This document shows, piece by piece, positions 7,887-14,999 of a stretch of 27,327 nucleotides of DNA; position 1 is the first letter of the stretch, and each line of letters starts with the position of its first letter. The stretch is from positions 3,989 to 31,315 of the forward strand of contig DENA01000037.1 in NCBI GenBank assembly GCA_002359465.1. The letters are read 5' to 3'. Below the pieces are notes generated by a model. That model was not told the origin of the DNA. It worked only from the letters and a program-made list of their open reading frames with translations, and did no database searches. Made by a program: the position numbers and the translations under genes. The DNA is from Ruminococcaceae bacterium UBA2656. GTDB taxonomy: Bacteria; Bacillota; Clostridia; Oscillospirales; Acutalibacteraceae.

Positions 7887-8429
7887 ATGAAGAAATTTGT
7901 ATGTTCCGTATGCGGTTATGTTTATGAAGGAGAAGAAGCTCCTGATTTTTGTCCGCAGTGCAAGGCTCCCAAAGAGAAATTTGTAGAACAGGCTGAAAAT
8001 GCTCCGTTTGCCTGCGAGCATGTAGTCGGCATTGCAAAGGGTATTGACAAAGAAGTCTATGACGGTCTTGTTGCGAATTTCAACGGTGAATGCTGCGAAG
8101 TCGGCATGTATCTGGCAATGTCCCGTCAGGCAGACCGTGAAGGATATCCCGAGGTAGCCGAGGCCTTTAAGAGATATGCTTTGGAAGAAGCCGACCATGC
8201 CTCAAGATTTGCCGAAATGCTCGGCGAGGTCGTAACCGACAGCACAAAGAAAAACCTTCAGATGCGCGCGGAGGCAGAGGCTGGCGCCTGCTCCGGCAAG
8301 CTTGACATAGCGAAGAGAGCCAAGGAACTGAATTACGACGCCATTCACGATACCGTCCATGAAATGGCAAAAGACGAGGCCCGTCACGGTGCAGGCTTCA
8401 GAGGCCTGCTCGCAAGATACTTTGGCTGA
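7887..8429 (+). CDS. Reverse rubrerythrin / NADH peroxidase-type protein
   Basis: This protein has 180 residues. The ATG at 7887 follows GGAGG at the proper distance; an ATG at 7872 has no ribosome site. The N-terminal rubredoxin domain (about 1-35) has [10 protein letters not shown] and CPQCKAP, giving the Fe(Cys)4 centre. The following four-helix ferritin-like di-iron domain supplies the Glu/His ligands ([30 protein letters not shown]). The rubredoxin-first order defines reverse rubrerythrin, which reduces hydrogen peroxide and oxygen with electrons from NADH via a reductase. It is cytoplasmic. It lies 37 bp downstream of the PerR-like gene and is followed by a strong terminator, so the pair forms a self-contained peroxide response unit. 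Confidence 0.92.
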   Translation: MKKFVCSVCGYVYEGEEAPDFCPQCKAPKEKFVEQAENAPFACEHVVGIAKGIDKEVYDGLVANFNGECCEVGMYLAMSRQADREGYPEVAEAFKRYALEEADHASRFAEMLGEVVTDSTKKNLQMRAEAEAGACSGKLDIAKRAKELNYDAIHDTVHEMAKDEARHGAGFRGLLARYFG

Positions 8430-8468
8430 ACCTGTCCATATCCTTTCCCCGATAGAATTTAATTTACC

Positions 8469-8508
8469 AAACCGGCGCGGCTTAATCAACCGCGCCGGTT
8501 TGGTTTTT
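8469..8508 (+). terminator. Intrinsic terminator after rubrerythrin
   Basis: A perfect 12-bp stem, AAACCGGCGCGG (8469-8480) with its complement (8490-8501), has a 9-nt loop and is followed by GG and a T5 run. Confidence 0.9.
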
Positions 8509-8633
8509 ATCATATGTTCAAGAAAGCTTCACCGTATCCATTAGAAGTTTTCAGAAACTTGTGTTATGATAAATAAAATAAAGTCGAAAAGGCGGTAATA
8601 TAAAATCCCTGAACGGGGCGCTTTTAAAACAGC

Positions 8634-8663
8634 TTGCCATTTGCTTGTAAAATGCCTTATACT
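8634..8663 (+). promoter_or_regulatory. Promoter of the COG2426/flavoprotein operon
   Basis: TTGCCA (8634-8639), an 18-bp spacer and TATACT (8658-8663) lie about 27 nt upstream of the ATG at 8691. Confidence 0.6.
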
Positions 8664-8690
8664 GTAGATAATAAGCCAAAGGAGAATCAG

Positions 8691-9191
8691 ATGGATCAAA
8701 TAGTTAAAAATATTGTTGAAGGGTTAAGCGCTACTTCATCAAACGAACTGATTATTTTTATTGTATCCGTACTTCCTGTTTTAGAATTAAGAGGCGGAAT
8801 TCTTGCCGCCGGAATGCTGAATGTGGACATGGTCCGTGCTTTTTTTATCTGCTTGACGGGAACTCTGCTTCCAATTCCTTTTATCCTTTTGTTCGCGCGC
8901 CAGATACTCAACTGGCTGCGAAATACCCGTTTTGTAAAGCTGGTACACCGTCTGGAAAACAAGGCGGAGCAAAAAATCAAATCCATTGAGAAATACAAGA
9001 CCTTTGGCCTGTTTGTTTTTGTCGCCGTACCTCTTCCCGGAACCGGTGCGTGGACCGGCGCGTTAATTGCCGCCCTGATTGGCATGCGTTTTCGGCATGC
9101 CATGCTTTCTATAGCAGCGGGAACATTGACGGCGGGTATCATCATGTGTTTTATTTCATACGGAGTGCTGGGAAAGGTCTGGCAGCTTTAG
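8691..9191 (+). CDS. COG2426 small membrane protein (putative small multidrug exporter family)
   Basis: This protein has 166 residues; the ATG at 8691 follows AAAGGAG. It shows an N-terminal amphipathic stretch, then hydrophobic segments at about 20-40, 50-72, 110-130 and 138-160. The PF06695/COG2426 signatures LPVLELRGGILAAG and VAVPLPGTGAWTGALIAALIG are both present; they resemble the two re-entrant Pro/Gly loops of DedA-like proteins. The name 'small multidrug export' is a database label, and transport of drugs has not been shown for this type to my knowledge. The stop overlaps the ribosome site of the next flavoprotein gene, so the genes are co-translated. Confidence 0.85.
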   Translation: MDQIVKNIVEGLSATSSNELIIFIVSVLPVLELRGGILAAGMLNVDMVRAFFICLTGTLLPIPFILLFARQILNWLRNTRFVKLVHRLENKAEQKIKSIEKYKTFGLFVFVAVPLPGTGAWTGALIAALIGMRFRHAMLSIAAGTLTAGIIMCFISYGVLGKVWQL

Positions 9192-9200
9192 GAGGTATGT

Positions 9201-10442
9201 ATGGATTTTTATGATATCGCGGTGATCGGCGGTGGCGCGTCCGGGCTGATGGCCGCCGCGGCTGCGGCGCAGGAATGCGGAAAAAAACATATCCATGCGA
9301 AAATAGCGGTGCTGGAAGCAAATCCGCGCGTGGGGAAGAAGCTGCTCGCAACCGGGAACGGACGCTGCAACCTGACAAACAGTAACGCCGATATCACTCA
9401 TTATCACGGTGATACCGCCCTTGCTGCCCCGGTTCTGGACAAATACACGCCGCAGAAGATTATCAGCCGATTTGCATCGTTCGGTCTGCTCTGCAAAGAA
9501 CTGGACGAAGGACGCGTTTATCCGTACAACCTGCAGGCTTCCGCCGTTCTCAATATCCTGCGTTTTCAGCTTGACGGTCTTGGTGTGGAAACCGTCTGCG
9601 ATTTTGCTGTTGCCTCGGTTCAAAAATCCGCGTCCGGATTTACAATTTTTTCAGACTCCGACAAGGTTGGCGCAAAGCGGGTGATTCTTGCCTGCGGAGG
9701 CAAAGCGTATCCGCAGCTTGGCTCAAACGGGAGCGGATATCAAATCGCATCGTCTCTGGGACACAGCGTCACGGCGCTTTTTCCCGCTTTGGTGCAGGTG
9801 AAAACCGACCCCAGACGCGCGAAGCCGCTGAAGGGCGCGCGCAGCGCCGGTACCGCAACACTGCTTTTGAACGGAAAACCGATTAAAACCGTGAGCGGGG
9901 AAATCCAGTTCACGGAAAACGGGCTGTCGGGCATTTGCATTTTTGAGCTTTCCCGCCTTGTGGGAGAAGCCGGCGGAGCGCAGAAGGCGGAAATATCGCT
10001 TGACCTTCTGCCGGAATATTCTGCTGAAGAGATTCTGTCCATGCTGAGGAATACGAAGGAAGTGCTTGGCAATCTGCCGGCGGGCGACGTTCTGAGCGGC
10101 TGTGTCCACAAGTTGGTCGGACGGGAAGTCGTCCGTGCCGCGCTTATGCAAACGCCGGGACGCGCCGTAGAGTTAAAAACGGCGGAGCTTGTCTCCATTG
10201 CCGACAGGGTAAAGAATTTTCGTTTTGAGGTTTTCGGCACGCTGGCGTGGAAGGACGCCCAGATTACGGCGGGCGGCGTACCCCTGCGGGAAACGGACGA
10301 AAATCTGCAGTCCAGGCTGTGTCCGGGGCTGTACCTTGCGGGAGAGCTTTTGAATATTGACGGCGACTGCGGCGGCTTCAACCTCCACTGGGCGTGGGAC
10401 TCCGGAATTACTGCGGGAAGTGCCGCCGCTTTCTCATTATAA
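9201..10442 (+). CDS. BaiN/HI0933-family FAD-dependent oxidoreductase
   Basis: The protein has 413 residues; ATG 9201 follows AGGAGG. The N-terminal dinucleotide-binding fingerprint DIAVIGGGASGLMAA (5-19) and a second-strand acidic residue (VLEANPRVGKK) bind FAD. The family block KLLATGNGRCNLTN and the C-terminal GLYLAGELLNIDGDCGGFNLHWAWDSG motif are diagnostic of the HI0933/YhiN/BaiN group. In gut clostridia BaiN is linked to bile-acid dehydroxylation, but most members have unknown substrates. 'Aminoacetone oxidase family' is an alternate label. It lies between a COG2426 membrane protein and a second flavoprotein in one operon. Confidence 0.9.
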   Translation: MDFYDIAVIGGGASGLMAAAAAAQECGKKHIHAKIAVLEANPRVGKKLLATGNGRCNLTNSNADITHYHGDTALAAPVLDKYTPQKIISRFASFGLLCKELDEGRVYPYNLQASAVLNILRFQLDGLGVETVCDFAVASVQKSASGFTIFSDSDKVGAKRVILACGGKAYPQLGSNGSGYQIASSLGHSVTALFPALVQVKTDPRRAKPLKGARSAGTATLLLNGKPIKTVSGEIQFTENGLSGICIFELSRLVGEAGGAQKAEISLDLLPEYSAEEILSMLRNTKEVLGNLPAGDVLSGCVHKLVGREVVRAALMQTPGRAVELKTAELVSIADRVKNFRFEVFGTLAWKDAQITAGGVPLRETDENLQSRLCPGLYLAGELLNIDGDCGGFNLHWAWDSGITAGSAAAFSL

Positions 10443-10459
10443 AAAATAAGGGTGAAACC

Positions 10460-12037
10460 ATGTATCGAATTTCTGAAATCAGTCTGAGGCTGGAAGGCAC
10501 GGAGGCCGACCTGAAACAGGCGGCGGCTGCGCGTCTGAAAGTCGCCCCGGAGCAGATACGCTCATTGAAATTATTTAAAAAATCCGTTGATGCGCGTAAA
10601 AAGAATGACGTGCATTTTATTTGTACGGTTGATGTCGAATGTGATTTTAACCGCAATCCGCAGGATAAAAAAATTGCCGTGGCCGAACCGTACCGCTATG
10701 AGCTTCCGGCCGGGAAGCCGCGCGAAATCCGTCCCGTTGTCGTGGGCCTTGGCCCGGCGGGACTTTTTGCCGCGCTGATTCTGGCACAGGCGGGCTGGAG
10801 GCCGATTGTTTTTGAGCGTGGAAGCGACGTGGAACAGCGAAAAGCGCAGGTTGCCCGTTTCTGGAAAACAGGGGAGCTTGATACGGAAAGCAATGTCCAG
10901 TTCGGCGAAGGCGGCGCAGGTACTTTTTCAGACGGAAAGCTGAATACCGGGACAAAGGATTCCCGTGCCCGCAAAGTGCTGGAGGAATTTGTCGCCGCTG
11001 GCGCGCCGGATGAAATCCTGTATCTGGCAAAGCCGCATATCGGTACGGACAGGCTGCCCGCTGCGGTGAAAAATATACGGAAACAGATCATCGCGCTCGG
11101 CGGGGAAGTTTATTTTGAAACTGCTCTGCAAAATATCCTGATCAGGGACGGAAGAGTAACCGGCGTCGCGGTAAAGCCGCGGAACGGTTCACCGTATACC
11201 GTGGACACCGACCGCCTGATTCTTGCTGTTGGTCACAGCGCCCGCGATACTTTTGAGATGCTGTATTCGCTGAAACTGCCGATGGAGCAGAAGCCTTTTT
11301 CCGTCGGCGCCAGAATTGAACATCCGCAGGAGATGATCAACCGTTCCCAGTACGGCAGATTTGCCGGTCATCCCAATCTTGGCGCGGCTGATTACAAGCT
11401 TGCCGTCCACTTGAAAAACGGCCGGGGCGTATACACGTTCTGCATGTGCCCGGGCGGGCAGGTGGTTGCGGGCGCAAGCGAGGAAAACCGGCTGGTTACG
11501 AACGGAATGAGCAATTTTGCCCGCAGCGGCGGAAATGCAAACGCGGCGCTGCTTGTCAGCGTCGGGCCTGAGGACTTCGGCGGCAGTCATCCGCTCGCCG
11601 GAGTGGAATTTCAGCGCAGGCTGGAAGCGGAGGCATTTCGCCTTGGGGGCGGGGATTATCGCGCGCCGGTGCAGCGCGTTGAAGATTTCCTGAAACGCGT
11701 GCCCTCCAAGAGTGTCGGCAGCTGTCAGCCAACCTATCTTCCGGGGGTTACCCCCTGTAATCTGGACGACTGTCTTCCGGACTGCATTGCCGACTCCATG
11801 CGGCAGGGAATTCTCTTAATGAATCAGAAGCTGAACGGCTTTTCCTTTCCGGACGCGCTCTTAACTGCGGTGGAAAGCCGCAGCTCTTCGCCGGTGCGCG
11901 TTTTGCGCGGCGACAGCATGCAGTCCATCGCCGCCGCGGGCCTTTATCCGTGCGGGGAAGGCGCGGGGTACGCGGGCGGCATCGTTTCCGCCGCGGTGGA
12001 CGGCATAAAATGCGCGGAGCATGTCATCCTGTCATAA
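10460..12037 (+). CDS. COG2509 FAD-dependent dehydrogenase-like protein
   Basis: This is a 525-residue protein. I chose ATG 10460, preceded by AAGGGTG and 17 nt after the previous stop; an in-frame upstream ATG overlaps the preceding gene. An N-terminal alpha/beta domain (about 1-85) typical of COG2509 precedes the FAD-binding fold (RPVVVGLGPAGLFAALIL). A second block, FGEGGAGTFSDGKLNTGT, is conserved in this family. The C-terminal PCGEGAGYAGGIVSAAVDGIKCAE segment closes the FAD site. Members are uncharacterised flavoproteins of the cytoplasm. The substrate is unknown. It is the last gene of the operon and converges on the phosphatidyltransferase gene. Confidence 0.88.
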   Translation: MYRISEISLRLEGTEADLKQAAAARLKVAPEQIRSLKLFKKSVDARKKNDVHFICTVDVECDFNRNPQDKKIAVAEPYRYELPAGKPREIRPVVVGLGPAGLFAALILAQAGWRPIVFERGSDVEQRKAQVARFWKTGELDTESNVQFGEGGAGTFSDGKLNTGTKDSRARKVLEEFVAAGAPDEILYLAKPHIGTDRLPAAVKNIRKQIIALGGEVYFETALQNILIRDGRVTGVAVKPRNGSPYTVDTDRLILAVGHSARDTFEMLYSLKLPMEQKPFSVGARIEHPQEMINRSQYGRFAGHPNLGAADYKLAVHLKNGRGVYTFCMCPGGQVVAGASEENRLVTNGMSNFARSGGNANAALLVSVGPEDFGGSHPLAGVEFQRRLEAEAFRLGGGDYRAPVQRVEDFLKRVPSKSVGSCQPTYLPGVTPCNLDDCLPDCIADSMRQGILLMNQKLNGFSFPDALLTAVESRSSSPVRVLRGDSMQSIAAAGLYPCGEGAGYAGGIVSAAVDGIKCAEHVILS

Positions 12038-12104
12038 TGGGGAGGCTGTCCGGGCTGAGAGCGGGGAGAACAGTCGCTGTCCTGCAGGAGGGCGACGGAT
12101 GAGA

Positions 12105-12641
12105 TCACCGCCGTGAGAAAATACTTTTTCTGTTCGGGTCCAAATTTTCTGCTATAAACAGAATCAGAAATTCTTCAGCGGCTGACAGAAAAGCGAATAG
12201 ACCGGTAATAAAGAGCAGAGTATTTCCAGATAAAACATAGGCTAACGGGCAGAAAAAGAAGAGCAGACCGGACAGTTTGTTGCCAATCGTATGGATGCTG
12301 GCCATTTTCCCAAATTTGAGCTTTGAAAACACAGCGTTCCCGGCTCGTATCATAAAAATGATCGTTATTCCGGCGAAGACCAGCGTATCAGCCCGGTTTT
12401 GCCGTATGATTGTGAGAATGATCATACAGCACATAAATAAATCGGCTATGCTGTCCAGCCTTGCCCCAAACGGGGTTTCACTGTCTGTTTTTCTTGCTAT
12501 AAAGCCATCCAAAATATCAGTTAAACCGCAAAGCAGGTAAGCAGGAATAAAAAAGATGCTTTGAAAATCGATAAGCAATAAACCGAGCGATAAAATAACT
12601 CTGCATAAAGTGATTAAATTCGGCAGATACGCTTTTTTCAT
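12105..12641 (-). CDS. CDP-alcohol phosphatidyltransferase family membrane protein
   Basis: This 178-residue membrane protein has a complete family signature: DG-x2-AR-x8-G-x3-D-x3-D, read as DGFIARKTDSETPFGARLDS followed by IAD (about residues 45-67). The acidic residues bind two metal ions for transfer of a phosphatidyl group from CDP-diacylglycerol to an alcohol. About five hydrophobic segments are visible. The acceptor (glycerol-phosphate, inositol, serine or other) cannot be fixed. The start overlaps the stop of the upstream P-loop kinase gene by 4 bp (ATGA), so translation is coupled. That link suggests a functional pairing not covered by the common pgsA context. Confidence 0.88.
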   Translation of the reverse strand: MKKAYLPNLITLCRVILSLGLLLIDFQSIFFIPAYLLCGLTDILDGFIARKTDSETPFGARLDSIADLFMCCMIILTIIRQNRADTLVFAGITIIFMIRAGNAVFSKLKFGKMASIHTIGNKLSGLLFFFCPLAYVLSGNTLLFITGLFAFLSAAEEFLILFIAENLDPNRKSIFSRR

Positions 12642-13153
12642 CCTTGATACCCTTTACACAGCACATCGTGGATTTTTTCAGCGGCCTGCCGTGCCGTGAT
12701 CTCGCTTACATCAATTTTTACCGTATCCATATTCTCGTACAGCGGCAGCCTTTGCAGGCTCCTTTCCAAAACATCGGAAGTTCTCACATGGTTTTGAACA
12801 TCTTTTTGGATTCTCTGCTTCAGGGCCTGCTCAGATATCGTCAGGGTGAATTTGTAAGGCTCAAATTCCAATCCGGAAAGGTGCGAAAGCAGGTTGTCCA
12901 TGATGCTTTCGTATTGCATGACCCAGCAGAAAATAACGTTTTCGTATTCGGAGCAGGTGAGAAAATTGCGAAGCAGACAAGTGATGTTGTCCTGCACCAT
13001 CCGCTTCGTTTCGTCGGTCACAACAAACGGATCCATCATCCAGCACCAGTCTCCGTCCAGAAAGACACTCCGATTCAGAATATGATAAAGTTCCGTGCAG
13101 ACGGCCGTTTTTCCCGCGCCCATCGTACCGTTGACCATAATCAGCCGTTTCAT
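12638..13153 (-). CDS. P-loop nucleotide/small-molecule kinase-like protein
   Basis: This is a 171-residue protein; the ATG at 13153 follows TAGGAG. The N-terminal Walker A is GTMGAGKT (about 9-16) after a hydrophobic strand. SVFLDGDWCWMMDPF looks like the acceptor-binding strand of the AAA/shikimate-kinase-like P-loop kinases. A lid-like arginine pattern (VRTSDVLERSLQR) follows near 123-135. The substrate is not recognisable. It is translationally coupled to the downstream CDP-alcohol phosphatidyltransferase, so a phosphorylated or nucleotide-linked alcohol precursor is possible but is inference only. Confidence 0.78.
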   Translation of the reverse strand: MKRLIMVNGTMGAGKTAVCTELYHILNRSVFLDGDWCWMMDPFVVTDETKRMVQDNITCLLRNFLTCSEYENVIFCWVMQYESIMDNLLSHLSGLEFEPYKFTLTISEQALKQRIQKDVQNHVRTSDVLERSLQRLPLYENMDTVKIDVSEITARQAAEKIHDVLCKGYQG

Positions 13154-13186
13154 AAAATATTCTCCTACAGTTATATCATGTTTGTT

Positions 13187-13438
13187 TTAGCCTTGCAGGC
13201 CATTTTCCTGACGCTCCATATTCTCTACGACGATATCAAAAATATTTCCTAAAGAAGCACAATATTCCAGCACTTTCCATGGAGTGTTGGTATGGAAATG
13301 AATCTTTATCAAATCTTCATCACCAACAGCGATCAGACAATCGCCTTCAATATTCTTTGTAATATATTCGTTGATTTTATCTTCCGAAAGGCTGTGGCCT
13401 TCGATTAATAACTGAGTATCAAATCTGTAATTAAGCAT
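13187..13438 (-). CDS. Stand-alone FakA C-terminal / DAK-phosphatase-like domain
   Basis: This is an 83-residue protein; the ATG at 13438 follows AAAGGAG. YRFDTQLLIEG...CLIAVGDEDLIKIHFHTNTPWKVLEYCASLGNI...VVENMERQ matches the last domain of FakA/YloV-type dihydroxyacetone-kinase-like proteins (VGDEDLVKVHVHTN...GKVLEYA). In FakA that domain follows DAK2 and binds the fatty-acid carrier FakB. Here it stands alone, without a DAK2 domain or FakB in the window. Short free-standing versions are seen in clostridia. It probably shares an operon with the P-loop kinase (33 bp gap) and the phosphatidyltransferase, which hints at a lipid-related role. Confidence 0.72.
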   Translation of the reverse strand: MLNYRFDTQLLIEGHSLSEDKINEYITKNIEGDCLIAVGDEDLIKIHFHTNTPWKVLEYCASLGNIFDIVVENMERQENGLQG

Positions 13439-13513
13439 AATTTATTCTCCTTTGTATTTTGTTGTGGAAATTTCAATTTATCTGCATATTGCATAAATAA
13501 TATGTATTTAACT

Positions 13514-13542
13514 ATTATACCATGAAGGTCATAAAAGCAAAA
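13514..13542 (-). promoter_or_regulatory. Extended -10 promoter for the FakA-domain/kinase/phosphatidyltransferase operon
   Basis: On the minus strand TGGTATAAT carries a TATAAT (13519-13514) with the extended -10 TGn, and a weak -35 TTTTGC lies 17 bp upstream. The leader is about 70 nt. Confidence 0.55.
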
Positions 13543-13575
13543 GGACTTGAACCATGAGGGTTTAAGTCCTTTTGT
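13539..13575. terminator. Bidirectional terminator hairpin
   Basis: AAAAGGACTT (13539-13548) pairs with AAGTCCTTTT (13564-13573); the stem extends by five further pairs including one G-U around a 5-nt loop. T-rich tracts lie on both sides. Confidence 0.7.
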
Positions 13576-13669
13576 TTTTGAATGTCTTATTTACTTCATT
13601 TCACTGCTCATATACCTACATTGAAGAATCATATACTGCCAAAAGAATCGATGTATTCATCTTGTATAT

Positions 13670-13749
13670 GTTTTAGAGCTATAGCAATTACAAAAATAGA
13701 GTGGAATGAATTTCGTTATTCCAGTTTTTATTTGAAATTGCTATAGATT
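13670..13749. repeat. Nested imperfect hairpin beginning with GTTTTAGAGCTA
   Basis: Outer arms CTATAGCAATT (13679-13689) and AATTGCTATAG (13736-13746) are perfect. Inner arms TGGAAT (13702-13707) and ATTCCA (13718-13723) are also perfect, and the AT-rich sequence between is largely complementary. The left edge GTTTTAGAGCTA (13670-13681) equals the 5' part of many type II-A CRISPR repeats. There is no second copy, spacer or cas gene, so this is not called a CRISPR array. It may be a small mobile-element remnant or an RNA hairpin. Confidence 0.5.
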
Positions 13750-13866
13750 AACAGTATACTCCGATAAAATATTGGCTTTGTATTTAACCGTGTTGTCAGG
13801 AAAACGCATTTTTAAAAGTGCTTGATCATATGGCGTCAATCTGTGAAAAAAGCATTCAACAGCCAT
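13741..13866 (-). pseudogene. 41-codon open frame, probable gene remnant
   Basis: ATG at 13866 to TAG at 13741 encodes MAVECFFHRLTPYDQALL followed by KMRFPDNTVKYKA and a short tail. The composition is protein-like, but there is no ribosome site and the frame ends in the right arm of the hairpin. The LTPYDQALLKMRF segment weakly recalls sigma-like phage regulators. No firm family. Confidence 0.25.
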
Positions 13867-13914
13867 TGACAAGTCTACTATTACGTGTTACTATATAGTG
13901 GTAGTAAGTAACAC
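13866..13914 (+). promoter_or_regulatory. PadR promoter and probable operator
   Basis: TTGACA (13866-13871), a 17-bp spacer and TACTAT (13889-13894) form the promoter. The palindrome ACTATATAGT (13890-13899) covers the -10, and wider arms GTGTTACT (13885-13892) and AGTAACAC (13907-13914) flank it. This fits PadR autorepression. Confidence 0.7.
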
Positions 13915-13943
13915 TTCATACAAGTCATACAGAATAGCAAGGG

Positions 13944-14276
13944 GTGATTGTACTGGAAAATCTAACGGAAATGCTCAAAGGCGTGCTTGAGGGCTGCGTC
14001 CTTGAAATTATAAGCCGCGGAGAAACCTACGGCTACGAAATCACGCGGCGGCTGAACGCCCTCGGCTTCACAGATGTTGTGGAGGGAACGGTGTACACCA
14101 TACTAATCCGGCTTGAAAAAAGCAAGCTGGTAGAGATCACCAAAAAGCCCTCCGATATGGGACCACCGCGCAAGTTTTTCGCGCTCAACGACGCGGGGCG
14201 CGGGGAACTGCGAAGGTTCTGGGAAAAATGGGAGTTCGTATCATCAAAAATCAACGAGTTAAAGGAGAAAAAATAA
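13944..14276 (+). CDS. PadR-family transcriptional regulator
   Basis: This is a protein of about 110 residues with a PadR winged helix: LEGCVLEIISRGETYGYEITRRL, then VVEGTVYTILIRLEKSKLV (recognition helix) and the wing GPPRKFFALNDAG. It is a short PadR (subfamily 2 type) ending in a dimerisation helix. The start is uncertain. GTG 13944 overlaps the AAGGGG ribosome-like run, which would fit better 8 nt before an unusual CTG at 13953. It begins an operon with two DUF1048 genes and a ruined ABC transporter. The usual family role is repression of the linked exporter until a compound is sensed. The stop overlaps the next ATG (TAATG). Confidence 0.88.
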   Translation: MIVLENLTEMLKGVLEGCVLEIISRGETYGYEITRRLNALGFTDVVEGTVYTILIRLEKSKLVEITKKPSDMGPPRKFFALNDAGRGELRRFWEKWEFVSSKINELKEKK

Positions 14277-14623
14277 TGAATTTTTATGAAAGAATTACAG
14301 GCAGCGACATGACGAGAGAATGGAAAACTTTTGAAGCGCGAGCCAAAAAGCTGCCGGCTGATTATCAGGCGGCATGGGAAAAAGTAAGTTTGAATCTTTG
14401 GCCGAACGCAGATTTCACCGGTCGCAACCTCATGCCGATTCTTGATGGTGTGCTTGGCCTGCTCGAAGAAGCGGCGGCGGACGGCCAGAGTGTCCAAGAG
14501 GTTTTGGGTGACGATATCAAAGGCTTCTGTTCAGCGCTGGCCGGCGAAGAAGGGGCAAAGTCTTATCGCGACAAGTGGCGCAAGCAACTCAACAATAATA
14601 TAGCTAAAAAATTAGGTAAATAG
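14276..14623 (+). CDS. DUF1048 family protein (first copy)
   Basis: This is a 115-residue helical protein; ATG 14276 overlaps the PadR stop and follows AAAGGAG. It begins MNFYERITGSDMTREWKTFE and carries the DUF1048 pattern: a central LPADYQAAWEKV, then GLLEEAAADGQSVQEVLGDDIKGFC. DUF1048 proteins are small cytoplasmic helical bundles that usually accompany PadR regulators and an ABC-2 exporter. Their exact function is unknown. It is followed 9 bp later by a second, divergent copy. Confidence 0.88.
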   Translation: MNFYERITGSDMTREWKTFEARAKKLPADYQAAWEKVSLNLWPNADFTGRNLMPILDGVLGLLEEAAADGQSVQEVLGDDIKGFCSALAGEEGAKSYRDKWRKQLNNNIAKKLGK

Positions 14624-14632
14624 GAGGATAAA

Positions 14633-14983
14633 ATGAAAATACAAGATATCATCGAAGGAAAAAAAGAGTGGCGAGCGCACATGGCTCGTGTCAAAGCACT
14701 CCCGCAAGATTATCAGATTGTTTATAAAGAGATTCAAAAATATCTCTTTAAGGTCGGCCCTGTTGAGTTAACCGAAGGGACGGGTCTGCTCCCGGGGATT
14801 GTCGATCTTTTTGAGGAGGGCGCGGCCTCGGGGAAAGGCGTTCTTGAAGTGACGGGCAGTGACGTAGCGGCTTTCTGCGACGATCTGGTCAAAGATTCAA
14901 AAACTTACGCTGACATCTATCAGGAATCTGTCGACCAGGAAGTTTACAAGGCCATAAAAAAGGATACGGATAAAACAAAGTAA
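14633..14983 (+). CDS. DUF1048 family protein (second copy)
   Basis: This is a 116-residue protein; the ATG at 14633 follows TAGGAGG. It begins MKIQDIIEGKKEWRAHMARV and shares with the first copy the LPQDYQIVYKEI and FEEGAASGKGVLEVTGSDVAAFC blocks, so the two are ancient paralogues. It is followed 16 bp later by the start of the truncated ABC gene, with AAAGGGGG as its ribosome site. Function unknown. Confidence 0.88.
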   Translation: MKIQDIIEGKKEWRAHMARVKALPQDYQIVYKEIQKYLFKVGPVELTEGTGLLPGIVDLFEEGAASGKGVLEVTGSDVAAFCDDLVKDSKTYADIYQESVDQEVYKAIKKDTDKTK

Positions 14984-14999
14984 AAGGGGGGATATCGGA

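Larger units (their letters stand above)
13439..13943. other. 505-bp intergenic stretch
   Basis: It holds the promoter and terminator just described, the nested hairpin at 13670-13749, a 41-codon minus-strand open frame, and the PadR promoter/operator. No complete gene with a ribosome site was seen. Confidence 0.6.

Noticed and set aside
8634..8690. Longer start for the COG2426 protein (TTG at 8634)
   Set aside because: The extra 19 codons overlap the promoter -35/-10 and are not family-like; ATG 8691 has a strong ribosome site.
12038..12104. Terminator between the convergent COG2509 and phosphatidyltransferase genes
   Set aside because: The 67-bp gap is GC-rich but shows no clear stem with a T-run on either strand.
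13670..13749. CRISPR array
   Set aside because: Only one repeat-like segment, no spacers at regular distances, and no cas genes in the window.
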